DNA from: Halalkaliarchaeum sp. AArc-CO
GTDB taxonomy: Archaea > Halobacteriota > Halobacteria > Halobacteriales > Haloferacaceae
DNA: 64,000 nt
Assembly: GCF_024972735.1 (NCBI RefSeq)
Contig: NZ_CP087723.1
Coordinates: 62,001 to 126,000 of the forward strand
Reading direction: 5' to 3'
Shown here: piece by piece, positions 1-7,978 of the stretch
Layout: each line of letters begins with the position of its first letter
Position numbering within the stretch: the stretch's first letter is position 1
Made by a program: the position numbers and the translations under genes
Notes under the pieces: generated by a model
Databases searched by the model: none
The model's input: the letters and a program-made list of their open reading frames with translations, nothing else
What the model was told of the DNA's origin: nothing

Positions 1-612
1 CCGTCGCTGCAGCGGGAGCACGAACGGCGGCTGGAGGCCGAATCGGACGAGGCGTTCGACGAGGACGTCACGTTCGACCGCACCGCCGAGGAGTGGTTCG
101 ACGACCTGACTGAACTCGAACGGAACGCAATGGAACGGACGGTCGACCCGGAGTACGACGCGATCGTCCTCGCGGAGGCGGGCCTGCGCCGGAGCGGCCT
201 GTTCGACGACGTCGAGACGGAGCGGCTCGAACGCTCGCAGTTCGTCCCCGCCCCTGGACAGGGAGCGATTGCGGTTACCGCCGCCGACCCGGACGTGATC
301 GACCTGGTTCGGTCTCGCATCGACCATCCCCCGACGAGGATCACGACGACAGTCGAACGGACCGTCCTCGCGGAGCTGGGTGGCGGCTGCATCGCGCCAA
401 TCGGCGTCAACGCCATCCTGCAGGGCGAGTACGTCCACGCGCGGGCACAGGTGTCGAGCACCGACGGGGAGACGGTCATAAACGACACCCGGGATCTCCC
501 GGTCGAATCACACGCGGAGGCGGCTGCAGAGTTCGCCGACGACCTCGCAGATCGGGGCGCAGCCGACCTCATTGACGAGGCCCGCGAACGCGCCGAGGGG
601 GGAGACGCGTGA
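1..612 (+). CDS. hemC: Hydroxymethylbilane synthase (porphobilinogen deaminase), C-terminal part
   Basis: The enzyme polymerises four porphobilinogen units into hydroxymethylbilane in tetrapyrrole (heme, siroheme, cobalamin) synthesis. The frame is open to the left edge, so the N-terminus is missing; about 203 codons are visible. Seen: the AIVLAEAGLRR segment, the PAPGQGAIAV segment typical of the family, and GGGCIAPIG, whose Cys (codon 388-390) should carry the dipyrromethane cofactor. The stop overlaps the next gene's GTG start (GTGA), so it is translationally coupled to hemD, the next pathway step. hemB lies about 24 kb away in the same window. Confidence 0.95.
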   Translation, partial: PSLQREHERRLEAESDEAFDEDVTFDRTAEEWFDDLTELERNAMERTVDPEYDAIVLAEAGLRRSGLFDDVETERLERSQFVPAPGQGAIAVTAADPDVIDLVRSRIDHPPTRITTTVERTVLAELGGGCIAPIGVNAILQGEYVHARAQVSSTDGETVINDTRDLPVESHAEAAAEFADDLADRGAADLIDEARERAEGGDA

Positions 613-1376
613 GCCCGCCGTCCCGAGTCGCGGTGTTTCGTCCGGACGACGACCGCATCCGGACGGCAGTCGATCTGCTCGAGGAGCTGGGAGTCGAGCC
701 GATCGCCGATCCGATGCTGGCCGTCGAGCCGACCGGCGCCGCTCCGGCGTCGGCGGAACTCGTCGTCCTCACGAGCAAGACCGGCGTCGAACTCGCCGCC
801 GAGGCGGGTTGGTCGCCCGAGGAGGCCGGTCCGGACGGCAAGGCGGTCACCCTCGTCGCGATCGGTCCGGCGACGGCGGCGGCGGCCCGCGAGATGGGCT
901 GGGCTGTCGACGTCGTCCCCGACGAGTACACCTCTTCGGGGCTCGTCGAGGCGCTCGACGGGCGGGTCGACGGCCGTACTGTCGAGGTCGCGCGCAGCGA
1001 TCACGGCAGCCCGGTGCTTCTGGAGGGACTCCGGGAGGCGGGCGCCGACGTCAACGAGACGATTCTTTATAAACTCGTCCGGCCACCAGCGTCCGGGCAG
1101 TCCGCCGAACTCGCCGCCCTCGGCGACCTCGACGCGGCGGCGTTCACGTCGTCGCTGACTGTCGAACACTTCCTGGAGGCGGCCGAGGAGCGGGGCGTTC
1201 GCGAGGACGCCCTCTCGGGACTCGATCGTGCAGTCGTCGGTGCGATCGGCGAGCCGACACGGAACACGGCCGAATCCCGCGGGATCGACGTCGACGTCGT
1301 GCCCGAGGACGCCACCTTCGAGGCGCTCGCCCGTGCGGTCGTCGAGGAAGCGACACGCCGGGCGGAGTCGGAATAG
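609..1376 (+). CDS. hemD: Uroporphyrinogen-III synthase
   Basis: It cyclises hydroxymethylbilane with inversion of ring D to give uroporphyrinogen III. 255 residues, the usual size. HemD proteins are poorly conserved; supporting features are the two-lobe alpha/beta pattern, a segment with TSKTGVELAAE near residue 55, AFTSSLTVEHFLEA near residue 180, and VVGAIGEPTRNTAES near residue 208, the usual phosphate/substrate-binding region. The GTG start overlaps the hemC stop by four bases, which fixes the start and supports the assignment through context. Confidence 0.9.
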   Translation: MSPPSRVAVFRPDDDRIRTAVDLLEELGVEPIADPMLAVEPTGAAPASAELVVLTSKTGVELAAEAGWSPEEAGPDGKAVTLVAIGPATAAAAREMGWAVDVVPDEYTSSGLVEALDGRVDGRTVEVARSDHGSPVLLEGLREAGADVNETILYKLVRPPASGQSAELAALGDLDAAAFTSSLTVEHFLEAAEERGVREDALSGLDRAVVGAIGEPTRNTAESRGIDVDVVPEDATFEALARAVVEEATRRAESE

Positions 1377-1394
1377 CTGCCGAGAGACGGGTAG

Positions 1395-2048
1395 TTACCG
1401 GTCGTCTCGGGCCGAAAGCAGCCCTCGTTCCTCGAACACGCGCGCCAGCCGGGACATCGAGGCGACGACGACGTCACAGGCCGGACGGACCGCATCCTTC
1501 GGGAGATACCCCACCGAGAGCCCGGCGACCTCCAGCATCGGAAGGTCGTTCGCGCCGTCGCCGACCGCGACGGTTCTCGCCATCGGGACGCCGATCTCCT
1601 CGGCGAGGTCCTCGAGTGCCTCGTCTTTCGTCCCTTCGACCAGCGGACCGCCGACGTTCCCGTTGAGCTGACCGCCGCGGATCGGCAGCCGGTTCGCGAT
1701 CACGTGGTCGACGTCGACGCCAGCCGAGTCGAGTGCGGCTTCGACGCCCCGATCGAAACCCCCCGTGAGAATTGCTACTTCGTGACCCTCCTCTCGGAGC
1801 CGTTCGATGAGCCGCCCGGCACCCGGGCGAAGGGTCACCTCGCCGTAAGCCGCCGTCACGTCCTTCTCCGGGAGCCCCTCGAGCAAGGCGGCGCGCTCCC
1901 GGAGGCTCTCGGCGTAGCTCAACTCGTCGTTCATCGCCCGCTCGGTGATCTCGGCCACTTCCGATTCGACGTCCGCTCGTCGAGCCAGCAACACGGTCAT
2001 TTCCGAATCCGAGAGGGTTCCATCGAAGTCGAACGCGATGAGTCGCAT
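1395..2048 (-). CDS. serB: Phosphoserine phosphatase (HAD superfamily)
   Basis: It hydrolyses O-phosphoserine to serine, the last step of the phosphorylated serine pathway. 217 residues. HAD motif I is FDFDGTLSDS at the N-terminus (nucleophile Asp7, acid/base Asp9), motif II ILTGGFD near residue 94, the motif III Lys in EGTKDEA, and motif IV VGDGANDLPML near residue 163. The gene converges with hemD and stands alone. A TATA-like box sits about 29 bases before the ATG, so the message is probably leaderless. A related HAD phosphatase activity cannot be fully excluded. Confidence 0.9.
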   Translation of the reverse strand: MRLIAFDFDGTLSDSEMTVLLARRADVESEVAEITERAMNDELSYAESLRERAALLEGLPEKDVTAAYGEVTLRPGAGRLIERLREEGHEVAILTGGFDRGVEAALDSAGVDVDHVIANRLPIRGGQLNGNVGGPLVEGTKDEALEDLAEEIGVPMARTVAVGDGANDLPMLEVAGLSVGYLPKDAVRPACDVVVASMSRLARVFEERGLLSARDDR

Positions 2049-2072
2049 GTTCGACAGTGGTGTCCCGATCCC

Positions 2073-2081
2073 TTTTATATC
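2073..2081 (-). promoter_or_regulatory. TATA box of serB
   Basis: On the minus strand the box reads GATATAAAA, centred about 29 bases upstream of the serB ATG at 2048. This spacing fits a leaderless haloarchaeal transcript starting at or next to the ATG. Confidence 0.7.
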
Positions 2082-2115
2082 GGGGTGGTCGCGGTCGCGG
2101 ACGCGGTTCGGCCGG

Positions 2116-3387
2116 TCACGACTCCGACCGGGTTCGCTCGATCCTGACCCGAAGAACGCGGGTCGGCGAGGCGGAAAGCACCGTCACCGTCGCGTCTCCG
2201 AACTCGAACCGTTCGCCTTCCTCGACGAGCCGTCCCGCGTGGGCGGCAAGGAGGCCGGCAACCGTCTCGTAGACGTCGGCGGTCGGAAGCGAGATGTCGA
2301 GTGACTCGTTTGCGTACTCGACGGTGGTCCAGCCACGGACGACCGCCGTCGTCGCGTCGACCACCTCGATCGGCTCGGATTCGTGGACGTCGACGATCTC
2401 CCCGACAACTTCCTCGAGAACGTCCTCGAGGGTCGCCAGCCCGTCGACGGAGCCGAACTCGTCGACCACGAGCACCATCCGCCGTCCGTCCCGTTGCATC
2501 TCCGCGAGCAGATCGTCGACGGACATCGTCGCCGGCACGAACCGGGGTTCCTCCATGGCGTCTGCGAGCGATCCTCCGGCCCGACGTGCGGCAAGCACGT
2601 CCCGAACGTCGACGATTCCACGGACGTCGTCGCGATTGTTGCCGTACACCGGAACACGGGTCACCGTCGCGTCGACGCAGGTGTCGATCACGGTGTCGAG
2701 TTCGGCGTCGACGGGGACGGTCACCATGTCGCGTCTGGGCACCATCACAGCCTTGACTGGCGTCTCCTCCAGGTCGAGCACCGACCGGATGATGGATCCC
2801 TCGTCGGAATCGAGTGCGCCGGTCCGTTCCCCCGTCGTCACGATGGTTTCGATGTCCTCCCGGGTCAGGTACGTCTCGAACTCCGAACTGCCGCCAGTGA
2901 GTCGGTTTACGGCCCTGGTTGCGACCTCGAAGACGTAGACGACGGGATACATGACCCGGGTTGCAAGCGCGAGCGGACGCGAGACGCGAAGCGCCCACGG
3001 TTCCGCGTTGGTCACCGCGTAGGATTTGGGAGCGATTTCCCCGAGAATGAGCACGAAGAAACTGGTGAAGACTGTCGACACCGCAACGGCCTCCCCCGAA
3101 GGCAGCGTCCTGACCAGCACCGCGGTCGCGATCGACGCCGCGGCGATGTTGGCGACGTTGTTGCCGACGAGTACGGTTACCAGCAGCCGGTGAGGGTCAT
3201 CCCGTAACCGGGCGACGACCGCGCCGGCCCTGCTTTCGGCTTCGAGGGCGTCGACCCGGTGTTGGGCGAGCGAAAACAGCGCGAGTTCGCTGCTCGAGAA
3301 GAAGGCGCTCACGCCGATCAGTACGAGGATGCTCGCGAGGCCGGCGAGGAAGGTGCCGTCGATCGCGGCCAGAAGCGGTTCGGCCAT
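2116..3387 (-). CDS. CNNM/HlyC-type DUF21 membrane protein with CBS pair and CorC_HlyC domain
   Basis: Family members are linked to divalent cation (Mg2+/Co2+) efflux or homeostasis; the substrate here is not shown by sequence. From the chosen ATG the protein is 423 residues: an N-terminal DUF21 domain with about four hydrophobic segments (first at residues 8-30, then FVLILGEIAPKSYAV), two CBS domains (roughly residues 200-320) containing MVPRRDMVTVPVD and VVDEFGSVDGLATLEDV, and a C-terminal transporter-associated CorC_HlyC domain. An ATG nine codons upstream is possible, but MAEPLLAAIDG fits the family N-terminus better. Confidence 0.88.
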   Translation of the reverse strand: MAEPLLAAIDGTFLAGLASILVLIGVSAFFSSSELALFSLAQHRVDALEAESRAGAVVARLRDDPHRLLVTVLVGNNVANIAAASIATAVLVRTLPSGEAVAVSTVFTSFFVLILGEIAPKSYAVTNAEPWALRVSRPLALATRVMYPVVYVFEVATRAVNRLTGGSSEFETYLTREDIETIVTTGERTGALDSDEGSIIRSVLDLEETPVKAVMVPRRDMVTVPVDAELDTVIDTCVDATVTRVPVYGNNRDDVRGIVDVRDVLAARRAGGSLADAMEEPRFVPATMSVDDLLAEMQRDGRRMVLVVDEFGSVDGLATLEDVLEEVVGEIVDVHESEPIEVVDATTAVVRGWTTVEYANESLDISLPTADVYETVAGLLAAHAGRLVEEGERFEFGDATVTVLSASPTRVLRVRIERTRSES

Positions 3388-3446
3388 AGCTGCACAGACG
3401 GCCAACGAGCACAAAGGATCTAGGGGAGCGGGGACGAAACCAGTCC

Positions 3447-5198
3447 ATGAGCCGAAACGACGAAATCGCCCGTCGTCTCGAGGAGTTCGCGGACCTGTTG
3501 GAGGCGCAGGGCGTCGAGTACAAGCCGAACGCCTACCGGCGCGCCGCCGAGAACGTCCGGGAGTACCCCGAACCGGTCGAGGCGCTGGCGAAGGCCGGCG
3601 AGGACGCCGTCGCCGAGATCGATCGGGTCGGCGACGCCATCGCGGCGAAGATCGTTGAGTACGTCCAGACCGGCGGGATCGAGGAACTCGACGAGCTTCG
3701 GGAGGAGCTTCCTGTCGACATGGCGGCGCTCACGAGCGTCTCCGGGGTCGGGCCCAAAACCGTCGGTACGCTGTACGAGGCGCTCTCGATCACGACACTC
3801 GAGGAGCTGGAGGCGGCCGCCGAGGCGGGCGAAATCCGGGAGGTGAGGGGATTCGGCGCGAAGACCGAGGAGAACATCCTCGAAAACATTCCGTTCGCCC
3901 GGAAATCCCAACAGCGGTCACGGCTCGGGAACGCCCGTCCAGTCGCAGACGACCTGCTCGCGACGCTTCGGGAGTCGCCAGCGGTCGAGACCGCCGAAAC
4001 AGCCGGATCGATCCGGCGGTGGCGCGAGACCGTCGGCGACGTCGACGTCCTCGTCGCGAGCACGGACGGACCGGCGGTGCTCGAGGCGTTCACCGAGTGG
4101 GACGCCGTCGACGCGGTGATCGAGTCGGGCACCTCGAAGGGGAGCGTTCGCGCCGACGGCATGCGGGTCGACCTCCGGGTCGTCGATCCCGACGAGTTCG
4201 GATCGGCGCTCCAGTACTTCACCGGAAGCAAGGACCACAACGTTCACCTCCGAAACCTCGCGATCGATCGCGGCCTCAAGATGAACGAGTACGGCGTCTT
4301 CGACGTGAGCGACGTCGAGGATCCCGACGCCGACCAGCGGATCGGCAAGCGGATCGCCGGCGAGACGGAGGCGGAAATGTACGACGTGCTCGACCTCCCG
4401 CTCGTCCCGCCGGAACTTCGGGAGGATCGCGGCGAGATCGAGGCCGCACAGGCGGGTGACCTCCCGAACCTCGTCGATCTCGACGACGTACGAGGTGACC
4501 TCCACACTCACACGGACTGGTCCGACGGGAGAGACGACCTCGAGACGATGGTCGCGGCGGCAGTGGAACGTGGTTACGACTACTACGCGGTCACCGACCA
4601 CGCCGAAGGGCCGGGCGTGTTCGGCAACGCGGGACTTTCGGACGCTGAGATCCGCGAGCAAGCCGAGGTCGTCGCGTCGGTCGCCGAGAGCGTCGACCTC
4701 GAACTGTTCCACGGGATCGAAGCGAACATCGATTCGGACGGGGTCGTCACGACGGACGACGACGTTCTTGCGGAGTTGGACCTCGTGATCGCCTCGCCAC
4801 ACAGCGCGCTCGACCAGGCTGGCGAAAGGGCGACTGAACGCCTCTGCCGGGCGATCGAGCACCCTCACACCGACGTGATCGGCCATCCCACGGGTCGGAT
4901 CATCAACAGCCGCCCCGGGCTCGACGTCGACGTGAGCCGCGTCGTCGAGGCGGCTGCCGACCACGACGTTGCGCTCGAGGTGAACGCCAACCCCGCTCGG
5001 CTCGACCTGGCGGACGAACCGATCCGCCGCTGCATCGAGGCGGGCGTCCCGATCGTCGTGAACACTGACGCCCACAGTCCCGGCGAGTTCGACTACGTCC
5101 GATACGGGGTGCACACGGCCCGGCGGGGATGGGCCGAGGCGGCGGACGTGCTCAACACGTGGGAGGATTCCGCAGTACGGTCGTTCCTGGAGTCGTGA
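3447..5198 (+). CDS. polX: DNA polymerase X family protein with PHP domain (PolX)
   Basis: A repair polymerase of the bacterial/archaeal PolX type. 583 residues. Domain order: N-terminal helix-hairpin-helix lyase-like domain (about 1-155, hairpins SVSGVGPKTVGTLYE and EVRGFGAKTEENI), a nucleotidyltransferase core with AGSIRRWRETVGDVDVL (residues about 185-203, Gly-Ser plus the metal-binding Asp pair DVD), then a PHP domain from about residue 350 starting DLHTHTDWSDG. In characterised PolX proteins the PHP domain gives 3'-5' exonuclease or AP endonuclease activity and the protein acts in base excision repair. The last codons overlap the GTG of the Mut7-C gene. Confidence 0.93.
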   Translation: MSRNDEIARRLEEFADLLEAQGVEYKPNAYRRAAENVREYPEPVEALAKAGEDAVAEIDRVGDAIAAKIVEYVQTGGIEELDELREELPVDMAALTSVSGVGPKTVGTLYEALSITTLEELEAAAEAGEIREVRGFGAKTEENILENIPFARKSQQRSRLGNARPVADDLLATLRESPAVETAETAGSIRRWRETVGDVDVLVASTDGPAVLEAFTEWDAVDAVIESGTSKGSVRADGMRVDLRVVDPDEFGSALQYFTGSKDHNVHLRNLAIDRGLKMNEYGVFDVSDVEDPDADQRIGKRIAGETEAEMYDVLDLPLVPPELREDRGEIEAAQAGDLPNLVDLDDVRGDLHTHTDWSDGRDDLETMVAAAVERGYDYYAVTDHAEGPGVFGNAGLSDAEIREQAEVVASVAESVDLELFHGIEANIDSDGVVTTDDDVLAELDLVIASPHSALDQAGERATERLCRAIEHPHTDVIGHPTGRIINSRPGLDVDVSRVVEAAADHDVALEVNANPARLDLADEPIRRCIEAGVPIVVNTDAHSPGEFDYVRYGVHTARRGWAEAADVLNTWEDSAVRSFLES

Positions 5199-5698
5199 CC
5201 CGACAGCCGGGGTCCGGGGACGAACGCCCCCTCCTGCTGGACGCCATGCTGGGCAAGTTGGCGACGTACCTCCGGATGTGCGGCTACGACGCCGCGTACG
5301 TCCTCGATCGCGGGATCGAAGGCGACGAGGAACTGCGCGCAGCAGCCAGCGAAGAAAACCGGATCCTCCTCACCAGGGACCGCTCGCTCGCCGACCGCAC
5401 GGCAGCCGAGCCGAACGGCGAGACGCCACCGGGGTCGGTGCTACTGGTCGAACGCGAGGTGACAGACCAGCTCCGAGAGCTTCGCGACGCCGGTTTCGAC
5501 CTCTCGATTTCGGATCCACCGGCGCGGTGTGGCCGGTGTAACGGGCGTCTCGAGACACCGGCCTCCGACGCGTCTCGACCCGAGTACGTCCCCGACCAGG
5601 ATCCAGTCTGGCGGTGTCGCGACTGTGGGCAGTGGTTCTGGAAGGGGAGTCACTGGGCCGATGTCGAAGCGAGACTCGCGGACGTTCGAACCGGGTGA
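5195..5698 (+). CDS. Mut7-C RNase domain protein
   Basis: 167 residues from a GTG that overlaps the polX stop as GTGA; an upstream ATG at 5129 would lie deep in polX and is less likely. Seen: an N-terminal PIN-like Mut7-C fold start (DAMLGKLATYLRMCGY), acidic residues in LTRDRSLADR, and a C-terminal zinc ribbon of two Cys pairs (RCGRCNG and WRCRDCGQWFWKGSHW). Mut7-C domains are predicted RNases. The four-base overlap implies coupled translation with polX; whether the two act together is not known. Confidence 0.85.
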   Translation: MTRQPGSGDERPLLLDAMLGKLATYLRMCGYDAAYVLDRGIEGDEELRAAASEENRILLTRDRSLADRTAAEPNGETPPGSVLLVEREVTDQLRELRDAGFDLSISDPPARCGRCNGRLETPASDASRPEYVPDQDPVWRCRDCGQWFWKGSHWADVEARLADVRTG

Positions 5699-5712
5699 TC
5701 GCAGAGTGGAAG

Positions 5713-6765
5713 TCAGCGACCCCTCGGCGTCCAGTCCTCGCAGGCGTCCATGTCGTCCATCCGCCCGTCGTGGAAGTCACAGTACGGCTGCATTCCTTCC
5801 GGGGTTCTGACGTACCGGAACTGCGTACACGAGCCGCAGTACTTGTCCGCAGTGGATTTGGACGCGCGATCGGCTCCCGCCCTCGAACTGCCTCCTCGTG
5901 ATTTCCGCGCCCCGTTCGACACATTAGTCGGGGAGTCGGTCGTCCCACCGGAGGAACTCGTCGAAGCAGCGCTCCGGGATTGGGTACTCCGGGATGGGTT
6001 GCTCCGGGAGGGGACGGTGGAGGACGTGTTGTCCGGCGAAGACGTATCCAGCGGGGATGAGATGCCCGTTGTCTCCGCGCCGCCGTCGCTCGAGGGCGCG
6101 CTCGTCGGCGATGGTCCCGTGGCCGGTCCCGATGACCGACTCGATCGGCCCCCGCCGGTTCGGTTCGTCTGCGTGTCCACGTCGCCGTCCGGGGTCGATC
6201 CCAGGAAGCCGATGCCACCGAGCCCGCGGGACCCGCGTTCGACCTCGACAATTTTCGTTTCGCCTTTCCGCGTGACTTCCATCGTCACCGTCCCACCCGG
6301 GTCGTTCCGGCGTTTGAAGTTGGCGACGCCGACGAACAGACACCAGAACGTCGTCAGCGTACCGAGGAAGTAGATACTCGAGGTAGCAAGCGTCAGGTCG
6401 GCGAGCCCCTCCCCACAGTTGGAGCCGATCCACTGGCACGGATACGCGTGGTAGAACATCGCGACGCCCAGGATGGCGACTGCGGCACCGACGGTCGCCG
6501 CGGCGCGGGTCGCCCGGCTCGCCGGTAGCACGGCGAAGATGCCCAGAAATACCGCCGGAACGCCGAGCCCGCCGAGCACGCCGCCGTACAGCCGAGCCTC
6601 GCCCAGCGAGTACCCTCTCGTGGTGAGGATCTCGGTCCCTGCCGCGAGTATCCCGGCGACGACGAGTAACACCCCCCCGAGAAACAGCCCGATCCCGAGG
6701 TACAGCCGTCGGAGGTCGACCTCCGTCCCCGGCCCATCCCCGTACGCCTCCGAGAGACTGGTCAT
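5713..6765 (-). CDS. Haloarchaeal four-helix membrane protein with C-terminal Cys/His hairpin (DUF7139-like)
   Basis: Function unknown. From the ATG chosen (MTSLSEAYGDG) it is 350 residues. Four hydrophobic segments lie in the first 150 residues, including LGIGLFLGGVLLVVAGILAA and ATVGAAVAILGVAMFYH. A long Ser/Thr/Pro-rich, low-complexity linker (about 185-300) follows, then a conserved-looking tail with KYCGSCTQFRYVR and PYCDFHDGRMDDMDACEDW: four Cys and one His that could bind a metal. The layout resembles the family NCBI labels DUF7139, recalled from memory. It converges with the Mut7-C gene. An ATG nine codons upstream is also possible. Confidence 0.7.
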   Translation of the reverse strand: MTSLSEAYGDGPGTEVDLRRLYLGIGLFLGGVLLVVAGILAAGTEILTTRGYSLGEARLYGGVLGGLGVPAVFLGIFAVLPASRATRAAATVGAAVAILGVAMFYHAYPCQWIGSNCGEGLADLTLATSSIYFLGTLTTFWCLFVGVANFKRRNDPGGTVTMEVTRKGETKIVEVERGSRGLGGIGFLGSTPDGDVDTQTNRTGGGRSSRSSGPATGPSPTSAPSSDGGAETTGISSPLDTSSPDNTSSTVPSRSNPSRSTQSRSAASTSSSGGTTDSPTNVSNGARKSRGGSSRAGADRASKSTADKYCGSCTQFRYVRTPEGMQPYCDFHDGRMDDMDACEDWTPRGR

Positions 6766-6889
6766 ACGCGCGAGTACGTGATCGTCCCCCAAAAGGATAT
6801 GTCAGACGCACGCACGACGGGAAACCGAGGCATGTCGTCGGTCGTCACGTCCCGAAAGGACTACTATCGTCGGCCGAAGAGATGCGGAC

Positions 6890-7177
6890 ATGAGCGACGA
6901 GGAATCCGAGGAGCCGGAGGAACCGACCGTCGAACTGGGAGAGGGCCCCGACGTCGAGGGGGCACCGCTTTCGCGTGTCGCCGCCCGGCTGACGTGGCCC
7001 CAGACCAAAAGCGACGTCGAGGCCCAGGAGGGTGACGCCGAGATCCGGACACCCGACGGACCGAAACTCATCTCGGAGCTGCTCGAGGAGGTCGACGAAA
7101 CGTATTTCGACTCCAGACAGGCGTTCGTCGCGGAGATCGAGGCTGTCGCCGGTCGCGGCCCCGTCGCGACCGAGTAG
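6890..7177 (+). CDS. DUF5789 family protein
   Basis: A 95-residue acidic, soluble haloarchaeal protein of unknown function. After an acidic N-terminus (SDEESEEPEEP) comes the segment RVAARLTWPQTKSDVEAQEG and then PDGPKLISELLEEVDE with YFDSRQAF, matching the DUF5789 pattern as I remember it. It stands as a single gene ahead of the DUF302 gene with its own AT-rich element about 28 bases upstream. Confidence 0.75.
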   Translation: MSDEESEEPEEPTVELGEGPDVEGAPLSRVAARLTWPQTKSDVEAQEGDAEIRTPDGPKLISELLEEVDETYFDSRQAFVAEIEAVAGRGPVATE

Positions 7178-7220
7178 CCGGCCGACGAAGACTTTTGCTC
7201 ACTCGGCCCTACCCGTCGGT

Positions 7221-7679
7221 ATGACGTTACCCTTCGATCCGGACGAGATCGACCCCGAGGAGTACGGCGAACAGCAAACGACCCTCGGGATGGGACACGA
7301 GGAAGCCATCGAGCACGTGCGGGAGGTCTGTGAGGGCGTCGGTTTCGGGATCCCCGTCGAGTTCTCGCCGTCGGAACTGCTCAACGAGAAGGTCGACGCC
7401 GACCGCGATCCCTACTACGTTCTCGGGGCGTGCAACCCGGCAGTAGCCGATCGCGCGCTGGACGCGACTGACGGCCGGATCGGCGCGCTGTTTCCGTGCA
7501 ACATGGTCGTCTGGGAGCGGGAGCCGGGGGTGCAGGTGGTGTACCACGTCTCGATCATGCGGATCGCGCGACTGCTCGGGATGGCAGTCGACGACGCGGA
7601 GATGGACCGGATCGTCGCCGACACCGCCGAACTCGTCGACACGGCCTTCGAGAAACTCGAGGCCGACCGGAGCAGGTGA
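7221..7679 (+). CDS. DUF302 domain protein
   Basis: 152 residues, DUF302 family (small alpha/beta proteins of unknown role). Seen: FDPDEIDPEEYGEQQTTLGM, then GVGFGIPVEFSPSELLNEKV, YYVLGACNPAVADRALD and GALFPCNMVVWEREPGVQVV, the usual DUF302 core (the ACNP and LPCNV-like motifs). Cys in ACNP and FPCN are conserved in the family. A TTTTG element near -28 suggests a leaderless message. Confidence 0.85.
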   Translation: MTLPFDPDEIDPEEYGEQQTTLGMGHEEAIEHVREVCEGVGFGIPVEFSPSELLNEKVDADRDPYYVLGACNPAVADRALDATDGRIGALFPCNMVVWEREPGVQVVYHVSIMRIARLLGMAVDDAEMDRIVADTAELVDTAFEKLEADRSR

Positions 7680-7682
7680 GCG

Positions 7683-7937
7683 CTACCGGTCGCTTTCATC
7701 TCGCCCCGGTTCGTCTCGCCTGGCGGCGAGTTCCGACTCGAGTTCGTCGATCCGCCGGTTCTGTTCGTCGACTTTCGCCTGCAGATCCGCGTCCGGCTGA
7801 TCCGTGGATCGATCCCCCGACCCGCGGCGCAGGAGGACCACGGCGACGATCACTGCGACTCCGACGAACGCGCCGAAAAACGCGAGCATGAGCAGGACGA
7901 CCAGCAGTTCCGGACCGCCGGGAACCTGAAGCACCAT
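7683..7937 (-). CDS. Small single-span membrane protein with coiled-coil tail
   Basis: 84 residues. An N-terminal PGGPELLVVLLMLAFF segment leads into one or two hydrophobic stretches (residues 9-35), then a polar linker and a short predicted coiled coil (DLQAKVDEQNRRIDELESEL). The PGGPEL start resembles small haloarchaeal proteins sometimes labelled TatA-like, but the TatA amphipathic helix and Phe-Gly motif are not evident, so no export role is claimed. It converges with the DUF302 gene and lies downstream of nreA. Confidence 0.6.
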   Translation of the reverse strand: MVLQVPGGPELLVVLLMLAFFGAFVGVAVIVAVVLLRRGSGDRSTDQPDADLQAKVDEQNRRIDELESELAARRDEPGRDESDR

Positions 7938-7978
7938 ACCGGGGCCACGGAGCGGAACTCAAAAAACCGTTCCGGCGG

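Noticed and set aside
7683-7937. TatA-like translocase subunit
   Set aside because: A single hydrophobic start and a coiled coil are present, but the amphipathic helix and Phe-Gly hinge of TatA are not seen, so it is called a small membrane protein only.
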